From positions 33,532 to 97,531 of the forward strand of contig CANHGM010000010.1 of assembly GCA_947460345.1 (NCBI GenBank): a stretch of DNA of 64,000 nucleotides. The letters run 5' to 3'. Below the pieces are notes generated by a model. It searched no databases. It saw only the letters and a list, made by a program, of their open reading frames with translations, and was not told the DNA's origin. This document shows positions 36,939 through 47,184 of the stretch, piece by piece (within the stretch, counting starts at the first letter, position 1; every line of letters starts with the position of its first letter). This DNA is from Bacteroidota bacterium. Lineage in GTDB: Bacteria > Bacteroidota > Bacteroidia > UKL13-3. The position numbers and the translations under genes are program-made.

Positions 36939-37910
36939 TTATTTCTTGGCTTTCTTTTCTTTTCCACCAAATACTGAGATACTCACATATCTCTTAGGAT
37001 TAGCTTTTAAATCTATGAGCAATTTGTCTAGATCTTCTGATGATTTTTGAAGATTGTCATATAATTTTTTGTCATTTATTAGCAATCCCATGCTGCCTTC
37101 TCCTTTATTTATTTTACCAACCACTTCATTCAAACCTGAAATAGCATTCTTGGTTTGAGCAATGGTATTCTTCAAATCTGTTGCTGCTAATGAATCTGTA
37201 ATGTTTTTTATATTCTTAAGCGTTTTGCTCAACACTTCATTATTGTCTTTAAAGTTTTTGCTTATAGAAGCTACATTAGCCAATATTTGATTAAACCTGC
37301 TTTGTTCGTTGCCTACTAAGTTACTCAAACTGCCGCTCATCTCTTTTAAGTTAGCCAATGTTTGTTTGATATCATTCATACTTTTGGCAATATCATTACT
37401 TGTACTGCCCCCCAAAGTACCTTTTAAACCTGATGCTACTGAGTCTATCACGCCTACAAGTTTTTCCACTTTATCTTTAAGAGGAGATAAAGCATCACCA
37501 ATTTGTTTAGCAAATCCTGGTTGTAGGTAAGCAAATAGTGTATCACCTTCTTTTGCTTCAGGCTTCAAACCACAGTTGGTAAGATTAATTACTTTGGTAT
37601 TAAAAATATCGTTTGAAGTAATTCTTGAAGTATCGTATTTAGAAATATGTATATCTGAATTGAGTTCCAACTCCACTAACAATCTTTTGTCTTCAAGCAT
37701 TTTTACATTAGTCACTTGCCCCACTTTGTATCCATTGATAACAATTGCATTAGATTTAGAAAGACCATCTACTTCGTTGTACAATGCATAATATGTATTG
37801 CTAGAAGAAAATAAGTCGTTACCTTTTAAAAAATTATAACCCAATAACAATACTGTAATAGAAACAGCTGTTAATGCTCCAATCTTAGCTTCATTTGATA
37901 CTTTAAACAC
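36939..37910 (-). CDS. MCE (MlaD-type) family lipid-transport protein
   Basis: An inner-membrane-anchored periplasmic protein of the MCE superfamily, which shuttles lipids between membranes. Residues ~8-28 are a membrane helix ('IGALTAVSITVLLLGYNFL'); the MCE domain follows (~35-120: LYNEVDGLSKSNAIVINGYKVG, 'VNVKMLEDKRLLVELEL'). A long helical region (~135-290) with heptad-like spacing comes next, then 'KGEGSMGLLINDKKLYDNL', common in Bacteroidota MlaD. The only start fitting the helix is GTG 37910. The Mla ATPase and permease genes are not here. It is last in the accB-accC-transaldolase-SPOR-MCE run. Confidence 0.88.
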   Translation of the reverse strand: MFKVSNEAKIGALTAVSITVLLLGYNFLKGNDLFSSSNTYYALYNEVDGLSKSNAIVINGYKVGQVTNVKMLEDKRLLVELELNSDIHISKYDTSRITSNDIFNTKVINLTNCGLKPEAKEGDTLFAYLQPGFAKQIGDALSPLKDKVEKLVGVIDSVASGLKGTLGGSTSNDIAKSMNDIKQTLANLKEMSGSLSNLVGNEQSRFNQILANVASISKNFKDNNEVLSKTLKNIKNITDSLAATDLKNTIAQTKNAISGLNEVVGKINKGEGSMGLLINDKKLYDNLQKSSEDLDKLLIDLKANPKRYVSISVFGGKEKKAKK

Positions 37911-37940
37911 AGTATTTATAATTTGTGGTTTTTTAACAGT

Positions 37941-38327
37941 TTAATTTAATTCCTCTATATCTATTTTATCAGGTATTACAAATGTTTGAGGGTACATTTT
38001 CATTAATACATGATACATTTTTTGGGCTTCGATTTTATTTCTATAGTTACCAAGTCTTATTTTATAATTTGGTTCATTAAAAATGAGAACCACAAACTCA
38101 TCCGGAAAAATAGAAATCAATTCTTTTTTGATTTCAAATGCTTTTTTTCTATCAGTTGTTTGAAAAATCTGAATTCTATAACCAGAAAACGAATGCGTTT
38201 CTTTGCTTTTTTCTAATGTTTTTTGAAGTAAGGTATCTACTGATTCCGGCATATTGAGTACTAGTCTGCCTTGAGCTTTACTCAATTGAGACATACTTAT
38301 AAGCCATATAATAAATGTAATTCTCAA
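37941..38327 (-). CDS. SPOR-domain secreted protein
   Basis: A small exported protein of 128 residues. Residues 1-19 form a signal peptide (start TTG 38327, MRITFIIWLISMSQLSKAQG); an ATG at 38294 would remove most of it, so TTG is preferred. Residues ~45-115 are a SPOR domain ('SFSGYRIQIFQTTDRKKAFEIKKEL', YKIRLGNYRNKIEAQKMYH), which binds denuded peptidoglycan at division sites. It starts 5 bp after the transaldolase stop and ends 30 bp before the MCE gene. It could be a cell-division or envelope-maintenance factor. Confidence 0.85.
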   Translation of the reverse strand: MRITFIIWLISMSQLSKAQGRLVLNMPESVDTLLQKTLEKSKETHSFSGYRIQIFQTTDRKKAFEIKKELISIFPDEFVVLIFNEPNYKIRLGNYRNKIEAQKMYHVLMKMYPQTFVIPDKIDIEELN

Positions 38328-38332
38328 AAATA

Positions 38333-38989
38333 TTAGCTATTAACTTTTTTATGATCGGCTAAGAATTTCTCTAACCCGATATCAGTTAAAGGATGTTTAA
38401 GCAAAGCTAAAATAGGTTCTAAAGGAGAAGTAATAACATGAGCCCCAACTTGAGCACATTTTACAATATGAACCGGGTTTCTTATAGAAGCAGCAAGTAC
38501 TTGTGTTTCGAAACCTTGGACAGCAAACATTTGAACCATTTCTGCAATTAATTGAATTCCATCATAAGAAATATCATCAAGTCTGCCAATGAATGGAGAA
38601 ACATAAGTAGCTCCAGCTTTAGCAGCTAATAAAGCCTGACCTGTGCTGAACACTAAAGTGCAATTGGTTTTAATACCAACTGAATTAAAATACTTAATGG
38701 CTTTTAAACCATCTTTGATCATAGGTACTTTAACCACAATTTTTTCATCTATTTTAGCTAAGTGTTCTCCTTCAGCTATCATCCCTTTTAAATCAGTAGC
38801 AATAACCTCTGCACTTATATCGCCATTGACTAATTTGCAAATGGCTTTGTAGTGTTTAATAGCATTTGCAGGACCTTTAATTCCTTCTTTAGCCATAAGA
38901 CTTGGGTTGGTGGTAACACCATCCAGAATACCCAATTCGTTTGCCTCTTTTATTTGGTCAAGGTTGGCTGTATCTATAAAAAATTTCAT
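38333..38989 (-). CDS. Transaldolase / fructose-6-phosphate aldolase (short form)
   Basis: A 218-residue class I aldolase of the TalC/FSA type. The N-terminus [20 protein letters not shown] and '[13 protein letters not shown]' are diagnostic. The Schiff-base lysine is in '[11 protein letters not shown]', and '[30 protein letters not shown]' completes the active site. Most Bacteroidota members act as transaldolases in the pentose phosphate pathway; sequence does not exclude FSA activity. It lies 15 bp after accC and 5 bp before the SPOR gene. Confidence 0.93.
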   Translation of the reverse strand: MKFFIDTANLDQIKEANELGILDGVTTNPSLMAKEGIKGPANAIKHYKAICKLVNGDISAEVIATDLKGMIAEGEHLAKIDEKIVVKVPMIKDGLKAIKYFNSVGIKTNCTLVFSTGQALLAAKAGATYVSPFIGRLDDISYDGIQLIAEMVQMFAVQGFETQVLAASIRNPVHIVKCAQVGAHVITSPLEPILALLKHPLTDIGLEKFLADHKKVNS

Positions 38990-39004
38990 TTAGTTAGCTG
39001 TTGT

Positions 39005-40348
39005 TTATTTGTTTATATCAAAAGTATTCATAAAGGCAGTAGTAAAGTTTCCATTTCTAAAGTCTTCGTTGTGCATGAGTTTTTGGTGAAGAGGAATGGT
39101 CGTTTGGACGCCTTCAACAATAAATTCTGACAATGCTCTATCCATTTTAACGATACATTCATTACGGGTTTGAGCTGTAACAATCATTTTAGCAATCATA
39201 CTGTCGTAATTAGAAGGGATTGTGTAACCAGCATAAATATGAGTATCAACTCTAACACCATGTCCACCTGGTTTATGTAAACTAGTTATTTTACCAGGAG
39301 AAGGTCTAAAGTTATTATAAGGATCTTCAGCATTAATACGACATTCTAGAGCCCATTTGTTGTCTGGGAAATAATCTTTGCCAGAAATAGGTACACCAGC
39401 AGCTATTAAAATTTGTTCTTTTACTAAATCGAAATTTATTACTTCTTCAGTCACAGGATGTTCAACTTGAATACGGGTATTCATTTCCATGAAATAGAAG
39501 TTTTTGTGTTTATCAACCAAAAACTCAATGGTCCCAACACCTTCATATCCAATGGCCGCAGCACCTGCTTTAGCTGCATTACCCATTTTTTCACGCATTT
39601 CTTGATTTACAAATGGTGACGGGCATTCTTCAAGTAACTTTTGATGTCTACGTTGAATAGAGCAATCTCTTTCACTCATATGACACACAGTTCCATATTG
39701 GTCGCCAGCAAGTTGTATTTCTATATGGCGGGGTTCTTCTATATATTTTTCTAAATACATAGCATCATTTCCAAAAGCAGCTTTTGATTCTTGTCTGGCA
39801 CTGTCCCAAGCGGCATCAAATTCATCTTCTTTCCAAATAATTCTCATTCCTCTGCCTCCACCACCTGCGGTAGCTTTTATAATGACAGGATACCCAACTT
39901 CAGCAGCTACTCTTTTACCTTCTTTTACATCTTCTAAAAGACCATCAGAACCTGGAATTAAAGGAACACCAGCATGACGCATGGTATCTTTTGCATTAGA
40001 TTTGTCGCCCATAGAATTAATCATTTCAGGAGAAGCTCCAATAAATTTAATTCCATGTTTTCTACATATTTCAGAGAACTTAGCATTTTCTGATAAGAAA
40101 CCATAACCTGGATGTATAGCATCAGTATTGGTAATCTCGGCTGCAGCTATGATGTTTGGAATATTTAAATAACTAAGCGGACTAGGTGCAGGACCAATAC
40201 AAACGGCTTCATCTGCAAATCTCACATGTAAACTATCTCTATCTGCAGTAGAATAAACTGCTACAGTTTTAATACCCATTTCTTTACAGGTACGAATAAT
40301 TCTGAGAGCGATCTCTCCTCTATTGGCAATAAGTATTTTCTTAAACAA
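39005..40348 (-). CDS. accC: Biotin carboxylase subunit of acetyl-CoA carboxylase
   Basis: ATP-dependent carboxylation of the biotin on AccB, the first half of malonyl-CoA synthesis. The 447-residue length is right. Motifs: [14 protein letters not shown] at the N-terminus, [10 protein letters not shown], the ATP-grasp glycine loop GGGGRGMRI, '[13 protein letters not shown]' and '[11 protein letters not shown]'. The start is TTG 40348: an in-frame stop lies a few codons upstream and the next Met is residue 24, beyond the conserved start. It is 58 bp after accB. Confidence 0.98.
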   Translation of the reverse strand: MFKKILIANRGEIALRIIRTCKEMGIKTVAVYSTADRDSLHVRFADEAVCIGPAPSPLSYLNIPNIIAAAEITNTDAIHPGYGFLSENAKFSEICRKHGIKFIGASPEMINSMGDKSNAKDTMRHAGVPLIPGSDGLLEDVKEGKRVAAEVGYPVIIKATAGGGGRGMRIIWKEDEFDAAWDSARQESKAAFGNDAMYLEKYIEEPRHIEIQLAGDQYGTVCHMSERDCSIQRRHQKLLEECPSPFVNQEMREKMGNAAKAGAAAIGYEGVGTIEFLVDKHKNFYFMEMNTRIQVEHPVTEEVINFDLVKEQILIAAGVPISGKDYFPDNKWALECRINAEDPYNNFRPSPGKITSLHKPGGHGVRVDTHIYAGYTIPSNYDSMIAKMIVTAQTRNECIVKMDRALSEFIVEGVQTTIPLHQKLMHNEDFRNGNFTTAFMNTFDINK

Positions 40349-40406
40349 GGTACTATTTATTTATGAGTCAAAAAAAAATAATTGTAAAATATTTCTACAA
40401 GAAATA

Positions 40407-40895
40407 TTAGTTAGGCTCAACTAAAAACAATGGTTGATCATATTCAACTGGTTGAGCATTTTCTACTAATACTTTTACTATTTTACCACCAATTTCACTT
40501 TCAATTTCATTAAAAAGTTTCATTGCTTCTATAATACAAATTACTTTTCCAGTTTTAATTTCATCACCAACATTTACAAAACTTGGTTTGTCAGGTGAAG
40601 ATGAACGATAGAAAGTACCAATCATTGGAGATTTGATGGTAATTAAATTGCCTTCTGAAGAAACTGGTGTAGGTGCAGAAACACTCTCTACGGCAGGAGC
40701 CGAAATTTGAGGAGCTTGTTGTACTTGTGGTTGTTGATATGCTTGCATTTGTTGCATTGGTGCTTGCATATATACTGGTGCATTGCTATTTACGTTTTTA
40801 ATGCTCAGTTTAAAATCACCTTGCTCTAACTCAACTTCTGAAACACCTGATTGTGATACAAACTTAATAAGTTCTCGTATTTCTTTGATTTCCAT
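40407..40895 (-). CDS. accB: Biotin carboxyl carrier protein of acetyl-CoA carboxylase
   Basis: Carries the biotin that shuttles carboxyl groups to acetyl-CoA. 162 residues from ATG 40895: an N-terminal helical domain (MEIKEIRELIKFVSQSG), a Gln/Pro/Ala-rich linker (~38-80), and the biotinyl domain (~84-160) with Lys 126 in EAMK. The ORF can be extended to 40943, but those 16 residues lack family resemblance. accC follows. The plus-strand region beyond the start (40896-41064) holds no clear gene. Confidence 0.96.
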   Translation of the reverse strand: MEIKEIRELIKFVSQSGVSEVELEQGDFKLSIKNVNSNAPVYMQAPMQQMQAYQQPQVQQAPQISAPAVESVSAPTPVSSEGNLITIKSPMIGTFYRSSSPDKPSFVNVGDEIKTGKVICIIEAMKLFNEIESEIGGKIVKVLVENAQPVEYDQPLFLVEPN

Positions 40896-41064
40896 ATGAT
40901 TAATATAATTTATGCGTATAAAACAAAGTGCAAATAAAAGCAATTTTTTCTAAATTATCTTACTTATTGGCTCTTTTGCTCAAAAACTTTTGAACATTTT
41001 ACTTATTTTATATAAAAAAATGTGGAAATATTGAATATCTAATTTTAATACTTATTTCCGATAA

Positions 41065-41694
41065 AAATATAATCCTAAGAAACCGACAAAATTATATATT
41101 TTAATTATCGTTATTGCTTATATTGTTATTAATCTTGGTTGTATAAAATCACTTTCTAAATATACATTTCATGGAACCATTGTTGACCAAAACATGAAAG
41201 GTATAAAAGATTGTTATATAGAAGTTGAGGCCCATGATATCAGAGATTGGGCTTTTTTTATTAAAGCAAAAACTAATTCAGATGCTAATGGAAATTTTAC
41301 TTTTAAATACTATAGTAATCTAAGATAATAGGTATATATTAATTTTATACATCCATATTATATTGATATTGTTTTTAGAGATTGGTTTTTAGAAGATTTG
41401 TTGCAAGTAAATGTGCCTTCAATAAGTAATGCCTTTTTGAATTTTAATATAAAGAATTCTAAAAACGGAATAACATTAAAACTAGTGTCAGACCATAGAT
41501 TGTTATATAGAAGCGTTGGATTTGATACAACAATATCTGTAGAACCCAATAGAATTGTAAAATATAAAGTTTATGGAAATAGATATACTGTTTACACTTA
41601 CGATAAAACCAATAAAGATGGTTCGCATGTGGTATATAAAGACTCTATTTTTTGCCCAGAATTTACAGAAAAAAATTTAACTATTGAATATTAA
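41065..41694 (+). pseudogene. Broken lipoprotein gene with a carboxypeptidase-regulatory-like domain
   Basis: One frame encodes a plausible ~209-residue lipoprotein: a hydrophobic stretch ending in INLGC (lipobox near residue 30), then 'FHGTIVDQNMKGIKDCYIEVE' and NSDANGNFTFKYYSN, typical of the CarboxypepD_reg-like beta-sandwich common in Bacteroidota. Further beta-strands run to the stop at 41694. The frame is interrupted by two adjacent stops (TAA TAG, 41326-41331) and has no ATG at its 5' end; the codon before the first conserved Lys is TAA. Both halves remain in the same frame. This is best read as a recent pseudogene. Confidence 0.65.
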
Positions 41695-41705
41695 TATATC
41701 TATCA

Positions 41706-42518
41706 TTATAGTTCTCTTTCAGGTCTTAATGCAAACACAGGAATATGAGATTTTAATATCATTTGTTCAGCAAATGATCCTTCAAACATACCTTTAGGAT
41801 TGGCTTCTTCTACTGCCATCATCATCACTAAATCTGCTTTTATATCATCACAATATTGCAAAGTTATATCTGTTATATTGCTTCCTTTTAAAGTTTCAAA
41901 ATTATATTCTATTCCACTTTCAATTAAAAGTGAGTTGGCTTTTTCTAAATTGGTTTTTAATGAATGTTTGTTTTCACTGCTTTTATCAGAATCAAGTCCG
42001 AGTATATATAATTTAGCTTTAAATATTTGAGCTAAAAAAATACCCATCATTACTTTTTCTGTAGTTTCAGGTGAGCTATCAATTGGCACCACAATTTTAT
42101 CTAAAGTGTTTTTGGTATATTCTTCTTGAACAGAAATTACAGATGATTTGCACATCCTGATCAACTTATATGTTTCGCTTCCATTCCAAAACCTTCTAAA
42201 TCCTGTGACTCTTTCTGCTCCACATATAATTAATTTCTTTTGATTTGAGGTAGAAAAAGTTGAAGTTCCTTTAGCAAAATTTCCGTGCTGATAATTATGT
42301 TCTACTTCTATGTTTTTTTGAGCAAATATACTCTCAGTCTCTTCTACCCTCTTTTTTGTTTTACCTTCAAAACTATTTAAATCGTCATGTATATATAAAA
42401 TATCAATACACTTTGGGGTAAAGTGTTGCATAAAAAATTCAGCAAAAGAACAAGCTGGAAAAAAAGATTCTGCTTTTTCTGCAGTAAGTAACCAACTTTC
42501 AAAGGGGTTGTTTTCCAT
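41706..42518 (-). CDS. Universal stress protein, tandem Usp domains
   Basis: A 270-residue cytoplasmic protein made of two Usp (alpha/beta) domains, near residues 1-135 and 136-270. The second is better conserved: 'DKIVVPIDSSPETTEKVMMGIFLA' at its start, and 'ADLVMMMAVEEANPKGMFEGSFAEQMILKSHIPVFAL' at its end. The usual ATP-binding G-x2-G-x9-GS pattern is only partly present, so nucleotide binding is uncertain. The first domain is degenerate. The ATG at 42518 has a one-mismatch -7 box (CAAAGTAA at 42530-42537 on the plus strand). Confidence 0.8.
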   Translation of the reverse strand: MENNPFESWLLTAEKAESFFPACSFAEFFMQHFTPKCIDILYIHDDLNSFEGKTKKRVEETESIFAQKNIEVEHNYQHGNFAKGTSTFSTSNQKKLIICGAERVTGFRRFWNGSETYKLIRMCKSSVISVQEEYTKNTLDKIVVPIDSSPETTEKVMMGIFLAQIFKAKLYILGLDSDKSSENKHSLKTNLEKANSLLIESGIEYNFETLKGSNITDITLQYCDDIKADLVMMMAVEEANPKGMFEGSFAEQMILKSHIPVFALRPEREL

Positions 42519-42671
42519 GAACGCAAAGTAATAACATTTATTTCAATAATCAAAGAATTATCCTAAATAGTCTATATATAATAAATAATAAATAAAACTT
42601 ATCAGTCTTAATTATATATATTGTTATATCAGTTTTGTTACTTTTATTTGCATTAGACATAACAGAACATT

Positions 42672-44270
42672 ATGGAACAAAAAAACAATTCATCATCATT
42701 AGTATCTTTATTAACTGTATTTTTCTTTTGGGGATTTGTAGCAGCATCTAATGGCATTTTTATACCATTTTGCAAAAATCATTTTGAACTCACACAGTAT
42801 CAAAGTCAACTGATTGATGCGACTTTTTACGGGGGCTATTTTTTTGGATCACTTGTGTTATATTATTTATCCTTGTTATTTAAAGTGGATATATTAAATA
42901 AATTAGGTTATAAAAAAGGTATTATATTAGGCTTAACAATTTCAATAATTGGTGCTTTGTGCATTATTCCTTCTGTAAATGCTGGTTCTTTTACACTTAT
43001 ATTATCATCTTTTTTTATCATTGCTATTGGTTTTTCGTTGCAGCAAACATCTGCTCAACCTTTTGTAGTGGCACTTGGTAGTGCAGAAACTGGTGCTCAT
43101 AGATTAAATTTAGCTGGAGGAATTAATTCTATAGGAACCACAGTAGGGCCTATTATAGTAAGTTTTCTGTTATTTGGTTCTATCACTGGAAATAAAGCTG
43201 AAACTTCTATAAGTTCAATCAATACTTTATATATAATTTTAGCTATTGTTTTTGCTGCTGTACTTATTTACTTTGCATTTGCTAAACTTCCTAATGTAAC
43301 TTCTCAAGAGAATATTGAAAACAGCCCAAAGGCTTCACTTGCGCTATCAATTATTGCAGTTCCCACGTTTATCTTATTATTTGCAACGAGTTTGTTACCA
43401 AAGAGTTTTTCAGATTTGTTTATATATCTTTCTCTGGTTATAATTTTAGTAGTTTTATTAAGTTCCTTATATCAGGCTAGCAAAAACCCATCAGGTTGGG
43501 GTGCCATGCAATACCCACAGCTTATACTTGGAATGATAGCAATATTTATATATGTTGGAGTTGAAGTAAGCATACAAAGCAACATGGGAGCACTGCTTAA
43601 ATTGCCTGAGTTTGGTGGGTTTGACGAGAGCAGTATATCAAGGTTTATATCATTATACTGGGGCAGCTTAATGATTGGTAGATGGACAGGAGCGATCTCT
43701 GCTTTTAATTTAAAATCTAAAACAAAAAAGATATTGGGGGTCATTGTACCTTATATAGCATTTGGGGTCATATTATTTGTAAATAGTTTGGGTGGAAAAG
43801 CTGTATATGATTTATATATGTATGCCATATGTATAATAGTTTTAATCATTGCAAATTTAATTGGTCAAGAGAAGCCTGCTAAAACTCTAATGTTGTTTTC
43901 ATTTTTAGGAGTTTTAGCTATGTTTATTGGTTTAATGAATACGGGTCAAGTTGCATTATATGCTTTTATCAGTGGAGGATTGGCATGTAGCATTATGTGG
44001 CCTTGTATTTTTGCTTTATCTATCACAGGTTTAAAAAAATACACCAGTCAAGGTTCTTCATTTTTGATTATGATGATATTAGGTGGTGCCATCATCCCTC
44101 CTATTCAAGGCAAATTAGCTGATGAACCTAGTATAGGTATTCACAATAGTTATATAGTTCCCATTATATGTTTTTTATATTTAGCTTTTTTTGCATGGAA
44201 GGTTAAAAATATATTAAAATCAACTAACGAAGCTGATACATTAGATAAGCCTACCCAAGGTATTCATTAA
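42672..44270 (+). CDS. Sugar MFS transporter (FucP/glucose-galactose type)
   Basis: Inner-membrane proton- or sodium-linked sugar transporter of 532 residues with about twelve to fourteen segments. Family hallmarks: '[27 protein letters not shown]' at the N-terminus (helix 1 of FucP-like proteins), '[12 protein letters not shown]', '[15 protein letters not shown]', [20 protein letters not shown] and '[21 protein letters not shown]'. It is longer than typical FucP (~430) because of hydrophobic inserts in the middle. No sugar-catabolic gene is adjacent, so the substrate is open. A weak -7 box (TTTATTTG) precedes it by about 20 bp. Confidence 0.9.
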   Translation: MEQKNNSSSLVSLLTVFFFWGFVAASNGIFIPFCKNHFELTQYQSQLIDATFYGGYFFGSLVLYYLSLLFKVDILNKLGYKKGIILGLTISIIGALCIIPSVNAGSFTLILSSFFIIAIGFSLQQTSAQPFVVALGSAETGAHRLNLAGGINSIGTTVGPIIVSFLLFGSITGNKAETSISSINTLYIILAIVFAAVLIYFAFAKLPNVTSQENIENSPKASLALSIIAVPTFILLFATSLLPKSFSDLFIYLSLVIILVVLLSSLYQASKNPSGWGAMQYPQLILGMIAIFIYVGVEVSIQSNMGALLKLPEFGGFDESSISRFISLYWGSLMIGRWTGAISAFNLKSKTKKILGVIVPYIAFGVILFVNSLGGKAVYDLYMYAICIIVLIIANLIGQEKPAKTLMLFSFLGVLAMFIGLMNTGQVALYAFISGGLACSIMWPCIFALSITGLKKYTSQGSSFLIMMILGGAIIPPIQGKLADEPSIGIHNSYIVPIICFLYLAFFAWKVKNILKSTNEADTLDKPTQGIH

Positions 44271-44424
44271 AGAAAAAAACTTTGAGTTTAAAAACATTAG
44301 AGGCAAATTATATAAAAGTATGCTTATATAAATATACTAGACTTTGTATTAAATTATAAAGCATATTCTAAATTAAAATATTTTTGTTATAAAACTTTAT
44401 AGGTTCTATGAACCAAAAGAGTGT

Positions 44425-45342
44425 TTAGCTTGCTAATAAATATAAAACTGCCATTCTTACGGCAACTCCATTTTCTACTTGGTCTAAAATGATAGAGTGT
44501 TCACTGTCAGCAATATCACTGGTAATTTCAACACCTCTGTTTATAGGACCAGGATGCATAATTACAATTTCTTTATTAAGATTTTCAAGCATTTTTAAGT
44601 TTAAACCATACATCATGGTATATTCTCTAAGAGAAGGAAAATACTTGATATCTTGACGCTCTAATTGAATGCGAAGCATATTAGCTACGTCACACCATTC
44701 TAAAGCTTTTCTTAAATTTGTTTCAATTTTAACTCCAAGAGATTCTATAAATTTAGGTATAAGAGTGCTAGGTCCGCATACCATTACTTCTGCACCTAAT
44801 TTTTTGAGACAATAGATATTAGACAATGCAACTCTTGAATGCATAATATCTCCTACTATCACTACTTTTTTACCTTCCACATCACCAAGTCTTTCTCTAA
44901 TACTATAGGCATCTAATAAAGCTTGTGTTGGATGTTCGTGAGTGCCATCACCTGCATTCACTATTTGAGCTTCAATGTGTTTTGATAGAAATACACATGC
45001 TCCGGGAGCTTGATGTCTCATGACCACAATATCTACTTTCATTGCCAAAATATTGTTCACAGTATCTATTAAAGTTTCACCTTTAGAAACTGATGAATTA
45101 GAGGCAGAAAAATTAAGTACATCAGCAGATAATCTTTTTTCAGCAAGTTCAAATGAAATACGAGTACGAGTAGAGTTTTCGAAGAACAAATTAGCGATTG
45201 TAATATCTCTTAAACTGGGAACTTTTTTAATAGGTCTATTAATTACTTGTTTAAAGTTGTCAGCTGTTTCGAATATCTTTCGAATATCACTTGTTGTGAT
45301 ATTTTTTATGCCGAGTAAGTGAGGTTGAGATAATTGCGACAT
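44425..45342 (-). CDS. pyrB: Aspartate carbamoyltransferase catalytic subunit
   Basis: Joins carbamoyl phosphate and aspartate in pyrimidine synthesis. 305 residues with the carbamoyl-phosphate site FENSTRTR near 53-60, HPTQALLD near 135, and 'MHPGPINRGVEI' at the C-terminus. No pyrI regulatory gene is nearby; instead it follows pyrR by 4 bp, the layout in which pyrimidine control is handled at the RNA level. I did not find a clear PyrR-binding anti-antiterminator in the short spacers. Confidence 0.97.
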   Translation of the reverse strand: MSQLSQPHLLGIKNITTSDIRKIFETADNFKQVINRPIKKVPSLRDITIANLFFENSTRTRISFELAEKRLSADVLNFSASNSSVSKGETLIDTVNNILAMKVDIVVMRHQAPGACVFLSKHIEAQIVNAGDGTHEHPTQALLDAYSIRERLGDVEGKKVVIVGDIMHSRVALSNIYCLKKLGAEVMVCGPSTLIPKFIESLGVKIETNLRKALEWCDVANMLRIQLERQDIKYFPSLREYTMMYGLNLKMLENLNKEIVIMHPGPINRGVEITSDIADSEHSIILDQVENGVAVRMAVLYLLAS

Positions 45343-45346
45343 ACTT

Positions 45347-45895
45347 TTATGTTAATGAATTATTTTCTAGTATCCATATTTTATTACCTTCTTCATCATT
45401 CCATTCTACTTTCACTTTTTCGTTAGACCTAGTGTCTACTTCAAAGCCAACATAGTCAGGTTGGATAGGCAATTCTCTGTTAAATCTTCTATCAATCAAT
45501 GTCATTAATTCTACTTTGGCTGGTCTTCCAAAATCATTTAAAGCATCTAAAGCAGCTCTAACTGACCTACCTGTATATAGTACATCATCCACAAGAATTA
45601 TATTTAAGTCTTCAATATTAAAATCAATATTCAACAATTTAGGTTCGTGAATTTCATTGCCACGTCTAAAATCATCTCTATAAAAAGTGGTATCTAAATC
45701 ACCATATTTTACTTGAGTATTTCTAGTCATTTCGGCAATTATTCTATGAATTCTTCTAGCAAAGAAAACACCTCTAGGTTGAAGACCAATAATAGCTGTA
45801 TTTTTAAAATTGCCATGTAATTCCATTAATTGGCAGCAAAGACGTTGACTTATTACTTCAATTTGTTTTGCGTTGAGTAAGATTCGTCTGTTCAT
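45347..45895 (-). CDS. pyrR: PyrR bifunctional regulator / uracil phosphoribosyltransferase
   Basis: Binds pyr mRNA in a UMP-dependent way and has uracil phosphoribosyltransferase activity. The 182-residue length is normal. The PRPP loop is ILVDDVLYTGRSVRAALDAL (near 98-117), and the N-terminal 'IIGLQPRGVFFARRIH' and 'GDLDTTFYRDDFRR' are PyrR signatures. It overlaps the EVE-domain gene by 4 bp upstream and precedes pyrB by 4 bp. Confidence 0.95.
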   Translation of the reverse strand: MNRRILLNAKQIEVISQRLCCQLMELHGNFKNTAIIGLQPRGVFFARRIHRIIAEMTRNTQVKYGDLDTTFYRDDFRRGNEIHEPKLLNIDFNIEDLNIILVDDVLYTGRSVRAALDALNDFGRPAKVELMTLIDRRFNRELPIQPDYVGFEVDTRSNEKVKVEWNDEEGNKIWILENNSLT

Positions 45896-46302
45896 TTGGT
45901 TTCACTTAATTCAATTATTCTTTCGAACTCAGCCTGGGTAACTGGAGAAACACTTAATCTTCCTTGTTTCACAAAGCCCATATTTTTTAATATTTCATCT
46001 GCTTTAATTGTTGTTAATGAAACAGATTTTTTAAGTTTTTTGAAAGGTATTAAATCAACCACTACCCAATTTTTATCTTCAGTTGTTGGATCTTGATAAT
46101 ATTCTTTAGCTACTTTAGCTATTCCCACTACATCAAGGCCTTCGTTGCTATGATACCAAAGAACCATATCACCTTTTTTCATTTCTCTTAAGTTGTTTCG
46201 TGCTTGATAATTTCTAACACCATCCCAAAAAGTCTTTTTATCTTTATGGAATTGATCCCAAGAGTATTTAACAGGTTCTGATTTTACTAGCCAATAATTC
46301 AT
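45892..46302 (-). CDS. EVE domain-containing protein
   Basis: A compact 136-residue protein with the PUA-like EVE fold, which in characterised members reads modified bases in DNA or RNA. Diagnostic pieces: MNYWLVKSEPVKYSWDQ at the start, 'WDGVRNYQARNNLREMKKGDMVLWYHSN' and 'VGIAKVAKEYYQDPT', ending 'RLSVSPVTQAEFERI'. It is first in the operon EVE-pyrR-pyrB. Genomic linkage to pyrimidine genes may reflect a link to nucleic-acid base metabolism, but this is inference. Confidence 0.92.
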   Translation of the reverse strand: MNYWLVKSEPVKYSWDQFHKDKKTFWDGVRNYQARNNLREMKKGDMVLWYHSNEGLDVVGIAKVAKEYYQDPTTEDKNWVVVDLIPFKKLKKSVSLTTIKADEILKNMGFVKQGRLSVSPVTQAEFERIIELSETK

Positions 46303-46395
46303 TTCTACTGCAATTTTAAATTTTGATTGTCATTATTAAGCAAAAAAGTTATTATTTTTTAACCACAATGCCTTATTTCATATTTACTTTGCAGC

Positions 46396-47181
46396 ATGCG
46401 ATTCACAATTGTAGGCAATGGCAATGTGGCGTGGCATTTTTTACATGCCTTTAACAGAGCCGGACATATATGTACTGAAATCATAGGAAGAGGTGCTAAA
46501 CCACTAGGTTTACAGTTGCCTTCTTGGTCGCAATATAAACAAATTACTGATGGAGATTTTAAAGAAACAGATATTTGTTTTGTTTGTGTAAATGATGATC
46601 AAATAGAAGAAATTGTCCAAAGTTTACATTATAATCAAACTATGGTTGTTCATTGCTCAGGCACTATGCAACTAGATTTATTAAGTAAATTTGAAAGAAG
46701 AGGAATAGCTTGGCCTGTATATAGTTTATCTAAAAACGTACCTATTGATTATAGTTTAATGCCTATTTGTATTGAAACGGTAGACTTTTTAAACTATCAA
46801 GCCATTGAGCAATTTTTTTCGCCTATTACTAAGTCGATTCATCAAGTGAATCAAAATCAAAGAAAATATTTGCATTTATCAGCAGTGTTTGCCAACAACT
46901 TTACCAACCATATTTATACAATAGCAGCTGAGTTGTGTGAAAAACAAAATCTATCGTTCGATTTATTAAAACCAATAATCAATCAAACTACTGAAAAAGT
47001 TAAATTCACCCACCCTTCTTTGGTTCAAACGGGTCCTGCTTCAAGGCACGATTTACATACTATTTCGAGTCATTTAGATTTATTAGATACTTTACCAGAA
47101 TATAAGACTTTATATATGTTGATGACCGAATTGATAGTTGAAAAATATGGAATTGAGTCTAACTCACCACAAAAACCATAA
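46396..47181 (+). CDS. Rossmann-fold DUF2520-type oxidoreductase
   Basis: 261 residues. N-terminal NADP-binding fold with 'FTIVGNGNVAWHFLHAFNRAGH' (a GxGxxA/G-type loop), then 'DICFVCVNDDQIEEIV' and 'MVVHCSGTMQLDLL'. The C-terminal helical domain ('HLSAVFANNFTNHIYTIAAELC', FTHPSLVQTGPASRHD) defines the DUF2520 family, related to ketopantoate and 6-phosphogluconate-type dehydrogenases. Substrate unknown. A one-mismatch -7 box ends only 4 bp before the ATG. The VIT1-like gene follows after 3 bp. Confidence 0.88.
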   Translation: MRFTIVGNGNVAWHFLHAFNRAGHICTEIIGRGAKPLGLQLPSWSQYKQITDGDFKETDICFVCVNDDQIEEIVQSLHYNQTMVVHCSGTMQLDLLSKFERRGIAWPVYSLSKNVPIDYSLMPICIETVDFLNYQAIEQFFSPITKSIHQVNQNQRKYLHLSAVFANNFTNHIYTIAAELCEKQNLSFDLLKPIINQTTEKVKFTHPSLVQTGPASRHDLHTISSHLDLLDTLPEYKTLYMLMTELIVEKYGIESNSPQKP

Positions 47182-47184
47182 AAG

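Noticed and set aside
41398..41694. Independent 98-codon gene from TTG 41398
   Set aside because: Its frame is continuous with the upstream lipoprotein-like half across the TAA TAG, so it is better explained as the 3' half of one broken gene.
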